This document shows positions 1-5,965 of a stretch of 6,183 nt of DNA, piece by piece. The position numbers and the translations under genes are program-made. How positions within the stretch are numbered: position 1 is the first letter of the stretch; each line of letters starts with the position of its first letter. The stretch is from positions 1 to 6,183 of the forward strand of contig JBHPCZ010000166.1 of the NCBI GenBank assembly GCA_042573625.1, given 5' to 3'. The stretch comes from JBHPCZ01 sp042573625 (GTDB lineage: Bacteria; Desulfobacterota; Desulfobacteria; Desulfobacterales; UBA11574). Under the pieces are notes generated by a model. That model was not told where the DNA came from and ran no database searches. It saw nothing but the letters and a program-made list of their open reading frames with translations.

Positions 1-35
1 GTAAAACTCTAAAAAACATGACCGCTAACTGAACC

Positions 36-60
36 TTTTTCGACAGTCTCTGCAGATATC
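36..60. repeat. Insertion-element end identical to the MITE right end
   Basis: Twenty-five bases (TTTTTCGACAGTCTC followed by TGCAGATATC) are identical to 2448-2472. The sequence left of 36 differs from the MITE interior, so this may be the end of a different, possibly longer element that continues beyond position 1. Confidence 0.5.
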
Positions 61-113
61 ACAACGTTAGTAGAAGGTCTTTTAGTTGGTTGATAGAGGG
101 TTAAGTGTTTAGG

Positions 114-281
114 CTATTTCTTCTTTTTATAGACTTTCCCCTTTTTCAATGCCTTAGTACGATCAATCATTTCTTGACATTCAGCAATAGTTTTCTTGCT
201 GTTTTTAATTCTCCTTTTTTCAAAAGCGATCGATTCTTCACAAAAACTGATTATCTGCTTAGCGGTTAATTTCTTTTTCAT
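114..281 (-). CDS. Small lysine-rich hypothetical protein, 55 aa
   Basis: A short ORF starting MKKKLTAKQIISFCEESIAF and ending in KVYKKKK. It is about 30 percent lysine, with a predicted mostly helical, possibly coiled-coil middle (residues 7-45) and two cysteines at 14 and 35 that do not form a CxxC. The start is supported by GGAGG 4 bases upstream (286-290) and by a promoter-like pair further up (345-373). No family is recognised. The basic, helical nature would fit nucleic-acid or ribosome association, but that is only inference. It is separated from the zinc-ribbon gene by a terminator-like hairpin, so it probably forms its own transcription unit. Confidence 0.6.
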   Translation of the reverse strand: MKKKLTAKQIISFCEESIAFEKRRIKNSKKTIAECQEMIDRTKALKKGKVYKKKK

Positions 282-344
282 CTGGCCTCCATTCAGGGTT
301 TAATATGAGCCAAGGATCTTGTCACAGCAAAATTCGGCCTAACT

Positions 345-373
345 ATTATTATTGGACCTAAATATTTTGACAA
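345..373 (-). promoter_or_regulatory. Candidate sigma-70 promoter for the 55-aa gene
   Basis: On the minus strand TTGTCA (368-373) and AATAAT (345-350) are separated by 17 bases; each matches five of six consensus bases. Transcription would start near 337, giving a leader of roughly 55 bases before the GGAGG-supported start at 281. In AT-rich DNA such matches also arise by chance. Confidence 0.4.
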
Positions 374-416
374 CCGGGTACAATTAGAGGCCAATAAATT
401 TCGCTTAATCTAAAAA

Positions 417-474
417 CTTGTGATAACTTACAATAAGCACAGCCCGAAACTGAGCCATTAGGATTTCATATATC
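417..474 (-). repeat. 58-bp intergenic repeat, copy 1
   Basis: Matches 6061-6118 at 46 of 58 positions with no gaps. On the minus strand it reads DI*NPNGSVSGCAYCK, where the asterisk is an in-frame TGA at the position of cysteine in the other copies. It lies between the 55-aa gene and the zinc-ribbon gene, immediately after the terminator-like hairpin. The rest of the 282-558 gap holds only the promoter candidate. Confidence 0.7.
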
Positions 475-477
475 ATC

Positions 478-517
478 AAAACGAAAAGGGCAAACCCAGC
501 AAAATAGATTCGCCCTT
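478..517 (-). terminator. Terminator-like hairpin after the zinc-ribbon gene
   Basis: On the minus strand AAGGGCGAA (517-509) can pair with TTTGCCCTT (494-486), a 9-bp stem with one G-T pair and a 14-base loop, followed by TTCGTTTTG. It lies about 40 bases after the stop at 559. The same module recurs at 3165-3208. Confidence 0.5.
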
Positions 518-558
518 ATAAAAAAAAAATATTACACGAAATTTATTGAAATGTAGCT

Positions 559-816
559 TTAAGTTCTTCTATCTCTATATTCCCTTCTGTCGGTGCCAAT
601 CATTATATTATCATCAGCCACTCTTCGGTCTTTCTCAGAGCGTCTCTCTTTAAACATCCTGTTTTGGCAAACTACATCCAACCATTCACCTAAGATTTTT
701 CGATAAGTATCAAATTCTTTTTCTTTATGGCAATTTTTGCAGATAACCATGTCAGAACTATTTTGTCTGATAATATCAGCCAACGCACCACAGAATATGC
801 AGTGGATTTTTTCCAT
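559..816 (-). CDS. Small zinc-ribbon protein with duplicated [DE]RRxxxDRR tail
   Basis: An 85-aa protein with two CxxC knuckles, C6-x2-C9 and C26-x2-C29, separated by 16 residues; this is a typical four-cysteine zinc ribbon. A helical middle (33-55) leads to a strongly charged tail containing two copies of the same 9-residue pattern: ERRSEKDRR (57-65) and DRREYRDRR (76-84). RR-rich tails of this kind recur in small proteins of Desulfobacterota, where they are of unknown function; nucleic-acid or partner binding would be a guess. The SD sequence is weak. It follows the two-CW-like gene by 66 bases with no terminator between, so an operon of two small cysteine proteins is likely. A hairpin terminator about 40 bases after the stop probably ends it. 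Confidence 0.75.
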   Translation of the reverse strand: MEKIHCIFCGALADIIRQNSSDMVICKNCHKEKEFDTYRKILGEWLDVVCQNRMFKERRSEKDRRVADDNIMIGTDRREYRDRRT

Positions 817-882
817 TATACAACACCGTTGATCTTATTTTGCAATTTATCTGAACACTTGAAGGTGGCTACTTTCCGGACT

Positions 883-1134
883 TTAAGCGTCATTAACGAT
901 CACTATATTCACGCCATCGTCGGATTTGTCATAATAGATGCTATTATAGAATTTGCAGGGTTTACACATCTTTCTTTTTTGAGCAGAGGTTCCTTGAACC
1001 TTATTGGCGCACAGAGTCCCGACAACTCTAGCGCATGATACCCCGTAATCAGGATAGGCAGGGCACACGCCCCATTTATCTGCGTTGATACCACCTTCCT
1101 CATTGCCACATTTCATAAATTCCCAACAGTTCAT
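883..1134 (-). CDS. Two-CW domain-like cysteine-rich small protein
   Basis: An 83-aa protein beginning MNCWEFMKCG, the hallmark of the small two-CW proteins common in Desulfobacterota and related anaerobes. Conserved landmarks are C3-W4, C9, GVCPA (22-26), GTLCANKVQGTSAQK (39-53) and a closing CKPC (57-60). Seven cysteines suggest metal or Fe-S binding, but the family has no established biochemical role that I know of. Two departures are visible. The second CW is CA (C34-A35), aligned with C-W-x-V-x-G-T-L-C in relatives. The loop between GVCPA and that cysteine is shorter than usual by about ten residues. Both RBS (AGAGG) and start are clear. It precedes the zinc-ribbon gene by 66 bases and is likely co-transcribed with it. 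Cytoplasmic; no signal peptide. Confidence 0.82.
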   Translation of the reverse strand: MNCWEFMKCGNEEGGINADKWGVCPAYPDYGVSCARVVGTLCANKVQGTSAQKRKMCKPCKFYNSIYYDKSDDGVNIVIVNDA

Positions 1135-1224
1135 GGCAACCTCTTTTTATGTGAGATTCAGTTGCTTTTTTACGGTATTATAAGGAAGGCTTTGTGTCAA
1201 AGAAAATGTTGTTCGGAAACGCAA

Positions 1225-1253
1225 GATATAGGCATATATAAATGTGGTGACAA
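1225..1253 (-). promoter_or_regulatory. Candidate sigma-70 promoter for the two-CW/zinc-ribbon operon
   Basis: TTGTCA (1248-1253) and TATATC (1225-1230) on the minus strand are spaced by 17 bases and lie about 90 bases ahead of the two-CW-like start. The -35 box is good and the -10 box moderate. It sits directly after a 58-bp repeat copy. Confidence 0.33.
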
Positions 1254-1311
1254 CTTGGTATATCTTACAATTATAACAGCTTGGATTCAGTTCATTCCGA
1301 TTGCAGATATC
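1254..1311 (-). repeat. 58-bp intergenic repeat, copy 2
   Basis: Same length and end motifs as copies 1 and 4 (plus-strand CTTG at the left, CTTACAAT internally, ATATC at the right) but more diverged inside. Minus-strand reading DICNRNELNPSCYNCK keeps all the cysteines. ATATCT and CAAT near one end can pair with AGATAT and ATTG near the other. Confidence 0.6.
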
Positions 1312-1349
1312 GCACAATTGCCACTAAAAATTAAAAAGAAATCTGAATC

Positions 1350-1502
1350 TCATTTTAGTGCATCTGTTGTCTTGTTTATCATTTGACTTTTGTTTTCCAA
1401 CATTGTTGGTTTTTCAAATGAAGGAAGCGATATTATGCCATAATAATCGGCTATTATGGCTATCCCAAGGGCACAAATTATAAAAATGATCAGTTTTCGC
1501 AT
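1350..1502 (-). CDS. Small single-pass membrane protein, 50 aa
   Basis: A short ORF reading MRKLIIFIICALGIAIIADY, then about 30 polar residues rich in Lys, Asn, Ser and Thr. The hydrophobic stretch at residues 4-18 after MRK is a signal-anchor or uncleaved signal. The start has a strong Shine-Dalgarno sequence, GAGG with 7 bases to the ATG (1510-1513), which argues for real translation. Immediately after the stop, another minus-strand frame opens (1323 to 1147) and carries the cysteine motif CDICN...C..CK. The ORF may therefore be the intact front of a broken longer gene, or a complete miniprotein followed by an intergenic repeat. I do not recognise a family. Confidence 0.5.
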   Translation of the reverse strand: MRKLIIFIICALGIAIIADYYGIISLPSFEKPTMLENKSQMINKTTDALK

Positions 1503-1534
1503 CGTTTCACCTCATAATTGAGAATCTTCATTAG

Positions 1535-1547
1535 AACGATATCACAA
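1535..1547. promoter_or_regulatory. Shared upstream motif AACGATATCACAA, second copy
   Basis: Lies just upstream of the RBS of the 50-aa membrane protein. Identical to 6028-6040, upstream of the binding-protein gene. Confidence 0.25.
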
Positions 1548-1605
1548 ATATTTTAGCCCCCTGATTATTACAGCTTTATTGCAGAGTACCAGATATCAAA
1601 AGTGT

Positions 1606-1663
1606 GGATAATGATTGAATTCAACCGCTGGCATCGTCGATCGGCTGGAATGACTTGTTGGGC
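1606..1663 (-). repeat. Possible integron attC-like site at the 3' end of the two-TM gene
   Basis: On the minus strand GCCCAAC (1663-1657) fits the R'' core RYYYAAC. ATTCCAGCCG can then pair with CGGTTGAAT, leaving one unpaired base as in real attC arms. The far core would be ATTATCC, a poor match to GTTRRRY. The overlap with the stop codon and the encoded NKSFQP tail resemble cassette-encoded proteins as I recall them. It is degenerate and may be chance. Confidence 0.3.
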
Positions 1664-2226
1664 GCCGTTTTAGTCAATCGACGCCGCCAAATGTATAAAT
1701 ATAGCGGCAGCAATCCTGAGAAAATAATGGCCCAATATATCCAGTTGTATTCCGACCCTATTGCGGCATCCATAACAACACTGTTCGCATTTGGTAGATC
1801 ACTGAGGGATGGAATATCAGTAACCGCATAAGACTGTGGATCAATGGCAATTTGCTTGTACGAACCGTTATTGGCTCTGATAAGGATCTCCGATGGGCTA
1901 ATGTCATCCCTATCAAAAACAATTTTTTTAGGCTGGTCTGGCCCGAGAATAAAGTTGCCTTGTTTAAATACTGGTATGGCCGGCATTTCGATAGCGTATT
2001 GGGCCAGCACAAATCGAGATCCTGTCCCAATGTGCGTTCCAACAGGTGTTACATATACGGTCTCACCTGAACGGTTAACTACTTGAAAAGAATGCATATA
2101 CATATATGCCATTGGATTGATGGTATTTAGTATTAACAGGATGGACAATATTAGTAACGGTGATGTGATAATCCATCCGAAACGCACCAGAGATTTTATT
2201 CTCTTCCTTTTAATTGCTTCTTTCAT
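1621..2226 (-). CDS. Hypothetical two-transmembrane protein with a large extracytoplasmic domain, NKSFQP tail
   Basis: A 201-aa protein that I do not recognise. A basic N-terminus (KRKRIKSLVRF) precedes TM1 (about 17-34). A soluble, strand-rich region (about 45-158) follows and contains VVNRSGETVYVTPVGTHIG. TM2 (about 161-180) comes next, ending in the basic stop-transfer YIWRRR. The charge pattern suggests both termini are cytoplasmic and the middle domain periplasmic. The RBS is weak (AGGG, 8 bases before the ATG). The C-terminal residues NKSFQPIDDASG are encoded by DNA resembling an integron attC site (see the repeat entry), and the short leader before the ATG resembles a cassette start. 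This gene also looks richer in G+C at its 3' end than its neighbours, so it may have arrived by transfer. Its function is open; a role in membrane stress or surface interaction would be a guess. Confidence 0.78.
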   Translation of the reverse strand: MKEAIKRKRIKSLVRFGWIITSPLLILSILLILNTINPMAYMYMHSFQVVNRSGETVYVTPVGTHIGTGSRFVLAQYAIEMPAIPVFKQGNFILGPDQPKKIVFDRDDISPSEILIRANNGSYKQIAIDPQSYAVTDIPSLSDLPNANSVVMDAAIGSEYNWIYWAIIFSGLLPLYLYIWRRRLTKTAPNKSFQPIDDASG

Positions 2227-2352
2227 GATTGCGCCCTACATTAATATTATGTGGATGCCTCTTTTTATTGCTTTTCTATAGTTTGAGACACTTTTAATCG
2301 AGCGGAAGGATTTTTCGATAGCTAAGAATTTAATTCCTTACAGATAACTTCC

Positions 2353-2462
2353 GAGACTGTCGAAAAATCCCAAAAAAATGGCAATTTTAGCAATTTCGCA
2401 CCTAATGAAATCAACTGGTTACGAACATCAAAACCACAGATTTAGGGTTTTTCGACAGTCTC
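2353..2462. mobile_element. Candidate 110-bp MITE with 15-bp perfect terminal inverted repeats
   Basis: GAGACTGTCGAAAAA at 2353-2367 is the exact inverse of TTTTTCGACAGTCTC at 2448-2462. The 80-base interior has no ORF and is AT-rich. One end recurs at 36-50, so this is a mobile terminus rather than a unique hairpin. No transposase is present and no clear target duplication is visible, so it would be non-autonomous. It lies in the 2227-2556 gap; the rest of that gap holds a further partial inverted repeat and otherwise nothing I can name. Confidence 0.55.
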
Positions 2463-2556
2463 TGCAGATATCCCAACCATTGTGGGATGTGTCTGAGGGG
2501 ATAATACAATAAATCGTCACATTATGTGCCCTGCCCATCATCCCTTTATTTGTTCC

Positions 2557-3000
2557 TTACCAGTAGTTTTGGGTCCATGAACCTTTATCAGATCTATACT
2601 CAAAATAAGAATCAGAAGGCAAGGATCCGATTGGAGCCTCAGTATTCCTTAACCTAAAAATGCGTCCATCATCCTCAATGTTATAATCAAAAGGCCTCCC
2701 GGTGTCTGCATCATACCTCGTTTCAAGAGGAACTTTTGAAAGATACTCTGGTATCAGTTTGTCAAGACTTACAGGGTAACGCCCAGTGGTTTGCTGGTAT
2801 GAGGAAAGGCCTTTTATGATTTTTTCACATTTTTCCAGATTCGCCTTATCGATACGCCCTTTGTTGGGCACATTGACGAGGTTAACAAATAGGAAAAACG
2901 CACCTGCTAAGACAAATAATACAATGATCAATACTTTTAGTACTTTCAAAATCCGCTTAATAATGGAGTTTGGATGTTTTTCCTCCAAGTGATTGTCCAT
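2557..3000 (-). CDS. Single-anchor membrane protein with pseudopilin-like C-terminal domain
   Basis: A 147-aa protein with a polar, partly basic N-terminus (1-17), one hydrophobic anchor (about 18-42) and a soluble C-terminal part expected outside the cytoplasm. Residues 63-96 (IKGLSSYQQTTGRYPVSLDK, then LIPEYLSKVP) followed by DADTGRPFDYN resemble the C-terminal pattern of GspG-like major pseudopilins, in which a helix packs on G-x-YP and a D/G-rich loop. However, the N-terminus lacks the prepilin peptidase site (G-F-T-L-x-E), so it is probably not processed or assembled as a pilin. The start is well supported by AAGGAG 7 bases upstream of the ATG. It stands alone, about 350 bases from the kinase gene, with no secretion-system genes nearby. 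The precise role is unknown. Confidence 0.8.
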   Translation of the reverse strand: MDNHLEEKHPNSIIKRILKVLKVLIIVLFVLAGAFFLFVNLVNVPNKGRIDKANLEKCEKIIKGLSSYQQTTGRYPVSLDKLIPEYLSKVPLETRYDADTGRPFDYNIEDDGRIFRLRNTEAPIGSLPSDSYFEYRSDKGSWTQNYW

Positions 3001-3097
3001 AGTTTAGCTCCTTATCAATATATAGAACTACAAAACCACATAGGAGCCGCCCTAATCAAGAAGGAAACCCCATAGTAGAAGACCAAGCAGACCTTCG

Positions 3098-3155
3098 ATT
3101 CCAGATAATTGTCACAAGTCAAACCTGTAGGCAATTGATCCCGATTGCATATATC
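3098..3155 (-). repeat. 58-bp intergenic repeat, copy 3 (diverged)
   Basis: The right end (CCGATTGCATATATC) matches copy 2 closely; the left half is diverged or shifted. Minus-strand reading DICNRDQLPTGLTCDN keeps the first motif but loses the final cysteine. It lies in the 3001-3350 gap, next to a terminator-like hairpin, as in copy 1. The rest of that gap shows only a doubtful 28-codon ORF. Confidence 0.5.
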
Positions 3156-3164
3156 GTAAAACCT

Positions 3165-3208
3165 GCAAAAAATCAAAAAGGCAAACCCCGTAAAATGGAT
3201 TCGCCCCT
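3165..3208 (-). terminator. Terminator-like hairpin after the sensor kinase gene
   Basis: On the minus strand GGCGAA pairs with TTTGCC (extendable through G-T pairs), followed by TTTTTGATTTTTT, a convincing U-rich tail. It lies about 140 bases after the kinase stop and is clearly related to the hairpin at 478-517: both contain GGGCGAATC, ATTTT and GGGTTTGCC in the same order. Confidence 0.5.
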
Positions 3209-3350
3209 ATTGAACTGTAATATCACAGATTCTAATAGCTTATGATTTCATAACGGAATGGAGGAGCTTTTCCTTCAGTCTCTGTTGGAGCCGCAGAGCA
3301 ATGACCGCTTCGCCCTTTACAGCCATAATTTTATTTATGTCTTTCCCCTA

Positions 3351-4766
3351 TCATTCAACCTTTTTGAACTCTATTTGAAATTCTGTTCCATTATCAATGT
3401 TGAAACGCATTTCTCCTTTTAGTTGACCAACAATCAACTGTCTTGTCAGTTTTAGTCCAAGGCCAGTTGCGTTGCTAAGATCGACACCCTCAGGAATACC
3501 CCTGCCATCGTCCTTGACGCTTATTTGAATGGTATTGTTGGATGAATTATTGATGGAAATATAGATCGTTCCCTTCTCCTGTTCTTGAAAGGCATGTTTG
3601 AATGCATTGGCGATCAGCTCATTCAACACCAAGGCACATGGAATCGCCTGGTTTAGAGAAAGATAGATTTCCGAAGGTTCTATCATCGTGGTAATCCATT
3701 TTGCATTTTCTAAATAGGCTTCAGAAAGATGGTCTACCAGTTCCTGGATATGTTTTTCCATATCGACCTGGTCGAACCTATCAGCTTGATATAGTTGGGT
3801 GTGGATCAGGGCCATGGAATGGATTCTGGCCTGAGCATTTTTACATAGATTTTGAACTTCCTGATTCTCTTTAGGCATGCTGCTCAAATCAAGAAGACTG
3901 GAAATAATTTCAAAATTGTTTTTGACACGGTGGTGTATTTCGCGTAAAAGCACCTCTTTTTCGCCAAGCGATGCTCTGATTTGTTCTTCTGCTTGTTTGC
4001 GCTCAAGGACCTCTTTCTCTAAAAGTTTATAAGATTTTGAAAGCTCTTCCGTTCGCTCCAAAACACGCTTTTCTAACTCATGGTGGGCTTTTCTTAGCTG
4101 TTCTTCCACATTCTTTCTTGCGGTAATATCCCTGAAAATACCTTCTACTGCTATGGGTTTACCTTTGTTATCGTATACATAGCGAGAATTGGCCTCAGTA
4201 GTTATTAATGTGCCGTCTTTTTTTTTCAAAACATTTTGGAAATTTAGCATTTTACCATATTTTTCAAGATGTACCTGTAGATTTTTCCTTTCTTCCGGGC
4301 GATAATAAAATTCTTTAGCAATGTTTTTTCCGAGCATTTCGTCGGGACTGTCATAACCTAAGGCCTTGGCTCCGGAAGGACTTACCATCGTTAGATTTCC
4401 ATTAAGATCTGCACGATAATAAACATCAATAATTGAATTGAAGATAGTTCTAAACTGTTCTTCACTCTCGCGTAGTGCTTTTTCCGCCTTTTTCCGCTTA
4501 AAGATAAACAGCGATACCAGTAATCCACCTATAATGGAAGCTGCGAGAAAAGAGAATCTTACGAACAGCCCATGAGGAGATATTTTTAGTAGTATGGATT
4601 CGAGATATGTCTGAGGTCCTTCTGCGATCAAATAATGTAAGTTGTCTCGAAAGTAGAGAAACTCAATTAATCCATCAATCACCCAAAACAGACATCCAAA
4701 TAAAATTGAAATACCCATGACATAGATAAGTTCAATTTCTATCCATTTAAACTTTTTGTCTTTCAT
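3351..4766 (-). CDS. Membrane-bound PAS sensor histidine kinase, HisKA_2 type
   Basis: A 471-aa sensor kinase. Two membrane segments (about 11-38 and 69-90) bracket a short periplasmic loop of about 30 residues. A PAS/PAC domain follows at about 103-219, ending FRDITARKN. A coiled coil rich in Glu, Lys and Arg (220-270) leads to the HisKA_2 phosphoacceptor motif EIHHRVKNNFEIISSLLDL (276-294); H279 is the expected phosphorylated histidine by family comparison. The ATPase domain shows an N box NELIANAFKHAF (382-393), a G1 box DDGRGIP (419-425) and a G2 box TGLGLKL (434-440), so all catalytic boxes are intact. The start overlaps the stop of the binding-protein gene (ATGA). The periplasmic loop is too small to be a ligand domain, which fits sensing through the co-encoded binding protein, though the cytoplasmic PAS may add a second input. 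No response regulator lies in the window; the partner must be elsewhere. HisKA_2 kinases often act on stand-alone regulators. Confidence 0.93.
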   Translation of the reverse strand: MKDKKFKWIEIELIYVMGISILFGCLFWVIDGLIEFLYFRDNLHYLIAEGPQTYLESILLKISPHGLFVRFSFLAASIIGGLLVSLFIFKRKKAEKALRESEEQFRTIFNSIIDVYYRADLNGNLTMVSPSGAKALGYDSPDEMLGKNIAKEFYYRPEERKNLQVHLEKYGKMLNFQNVLKKKDGTLITTEANSRYVYDNKGKPIAVEGIFRDITARKNVEEQLRKAHHELEKRVLERTEELSKSYKLLEKEVLERKQAEEQIRASLGEKEVLLREIHHRVKNNFEIISSLLDLSSMPKENQEVQNLCKNAQARIHSMALIHTQLYQADRFDQVDMEKHIQELVDHLSEAYLENAKWITTMIEPSEIYLSLNQAIPCALVLNELIANAFKHAFQEQEKGTIYISINNSSNNTIQISVKDDGRGIPEGVDLSNATGLGLKLTRQLIVGQLKGEMRFNIDNGTEFQIEFKKVE

Positions 4767-5965
4767 TTCGCATTCTCGGTTTCTGTGTAAATAATATCAG
4801 CAACTTTTAAAATGTTGGGTGGAGGATCATAACCAATCTTTTTTGCTGTATCGAGGTTAATGACGATCTTTTTGGGTTCCTCAAAAATCTGATCCAAATC
4901 TCTCGGTCTACTTCCTCTCAAGATTTTAGCAATTATTTTTGCATAGTATTTCCCCAAAATAGTGAAAGATTCTCTATCAACACAGTACAAAACACCATAC
5001 TTTACTTCGAGAATACCACGTTGGGAAAAAGTCGGTATTTTATGACTTGTTAAGGGTGCCATAATCTCATTCATAGAGTCAGTAGCTACACCTCTATGGA
5101 CAGTGATATAAGCAGCATCTATCTTTTTCGCAAATTCGGTATGACATTTGATTATAGCTTCTGTAGCCTTTTCCCTATCAACTCCGGAAAATGGAGCCTC
5201 ACAATAAACAACCTTAAAACCTCTTTCCTTGGAAATCTGCTCAATATCCTTTACTGAAGCATATGTTCTGCCTTCTATTGTATTCTCATAAACTACTCCT
5301 AATCTCTTGAAGCCAATAATGGCATGAAAAAGTCTAAGTTGTCTTAGATAACGTGAAGGATCACACCCGGCAAAGACATGGTTATAACCCGAATCATCGG
5401 GACTTTTAATAATCTTGGATCCTACCGGATCGCTTGTAGACATGACCACCGTAGGTATTGAATGTTCATTATTTGCTATGTCCTGCCCCGCCCATGTCCC
5501 CATTGCGATTATTAAATCAATATCCCCTTTTTTAAGAAGCTCAATGGTTTCCTTTCGAATTTTCTGCCGCTGGTCCCCGTCCCATTTGGCCGACCAACAG
5601 GCGCTTTTAACAAATTGAATATATTCACTTTTTATATTTCTGGCCAGCCATTGCCAAATTAATGTCGAATTATTAGGATCTATATTTTTTGTTTTTCTAT
5701 TTGACGTTAATTCCAAAGCAATTTTTTCCAAATCCGGAACGGCTGTCTTTTCCATCCAGCCAAGTTGAGCAAAACCTTTAATGAGCGCCCTTAAATGGAG
5801 CGGATAATTGGTATAAGGGCCGCCTTCATAGTAACCAAGTTTCCACTTTTTACCATCGTTTGTTATGGGTGTTGTACCATCCGCATAAATTGTACGATTT
5901 GCTGAAATAAAAATCAGGCCAATGATAATCGGTAAAAAATAGATTTTGTTCCACGAAAAGGTCAT
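4763..5965 (-). CDS. Periplasmic ABC-type substrate-binding protein (ABC_sub_bind family), coupled to a sensor kinase
   Basis: A 400-aa secreted binding protein. Residues 1-28 form a signal peptide: basic start, hydrophobic LPIIIGLIFI, and a likely cleavage site at YA|DG. The mature part has the two-lobe periplasmic-binding layout of the ABC_sub_bind (COG2984) family. Lobe 1 ends in DIDLIIAMGTWAGQ (148-161) and IPTVVMSTSDPVGS (170-183). Lobe 2 contains FKRLGVVYENTIEGR (219-233) and a late KIVINLDTAKKIGYDPPP (366-383), the usual C-terminal signature. About 80 residues in lobe 1 (70-145) look longer than typical members, which are near 320 aa. I chose the start at 5965 because GGAGGAG lies 7 bases upstream and the signal peptide begins there; in-frame ATGs at 5992 and 6010 would add an unlikely polar leader. 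The stop overlaps the kinase start by ATGA, so the two are translationally coupled. No transporter genes follow, so a sensory role is inferred. The ligand is unknown; relatives include amino-acid-like and aromatic binders. Confidence 0.88.
   Translation of the reverse strand: MTFSWNKIYFLPIIIGLIFISANRTIYADGTTPITNDGKKWKLGYYEGGPYTNYPLHLRALIKGFAQLGWMEKTAVPDLEKIALELTSNRKTKNIDPNNSTLIWQWLARNIKSEYIQFVKSACWSAKWDGDQRQKIRKETIELLKKGDIDLIIAMGTWAGQDIANNEHSIPTVVMSTSDPVGSKIIKSPDDSGYNHVFAGCDPSRYLRQLRLFHAIIGFKRLGVVYENTIEGRTYASVKDIEQISKERGFKVVYCEAPFSGVDREKATEAIIKCHTEFAKKIDAAYITVHRGVATDSMNEIMAPLTSHKIPTFSQRGILEVKYGVLYCVDRESFTILGKYYAKIIAKILRGSRPRDLDQIFEEPKKIVINLDTAKKIGYDPPPNILKVADIIYTETENAK

Larger units (their letters stand above)
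1147..1323 (-). pseudogene. Possible coding remnant with CDICN...C..CK motif
   Basis: An open minus-strand frame of 58 codons between a TAG (1324-1326) and a TAA (1147-1149), with no ATG or convincing RBS. Its first part reads WQLCDICNRNELNPSCYNCK, a four-cysteine pattern of CxxC + CxxC type that could bind zinc. The remainder shows no motif. The cysteine part coincides with one copy of a 58-bp intergenic repeat whose other copies translate similarly. It could be the frameshifted tail of the 50-aa ORF just upstream, or simply a non-coding repeat. The gap between genes here (1135-1349) contains nothing else that I can support apart from a promoter candidate. Confidence 0.3.

Noticed and set aside
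727..1038. Plus-strand ORF of 103 codons
   Set aside because: Lies antisense to both the zinc-ribbon and two-CW genes, which have recognisable motifs and better context; no RBS or recognisable domain.
1162..1386. Plus-strand ORF of 74 codons
   Set aside because: Crosses the 58-bp repeat and the end of the 50-aa ORF; low-complexity translation and no RBS, against the direction of all other genes.
1758..2086. Several ORFs on both strands inside the two-TM gene
   Set aside because: Shadow frames of 1621-2226, which has coherent TM architecture.
3270..3310. Similarity of CAGTCTCTG and ATGACCGCT near the kinase end to the element end at 18-52
   Set aside because: Only two short words are shared, in different order and spacing; the inverted-repeat core TTTTTCGA is absent.
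3240..3326. 28-codon minus-strand ORF after the kinase (MAVKGEAVIALRLQQRLKEK...)
   Set aside because: The only SD-like sequence is about 20 bases from the ATG, too far; no family recognised. A real small protein cannot be excluded.
5415..5618. Plus-strand ORF inside the binding-protein gene
   Set aside because: Antisense shadow of a conserved domain.
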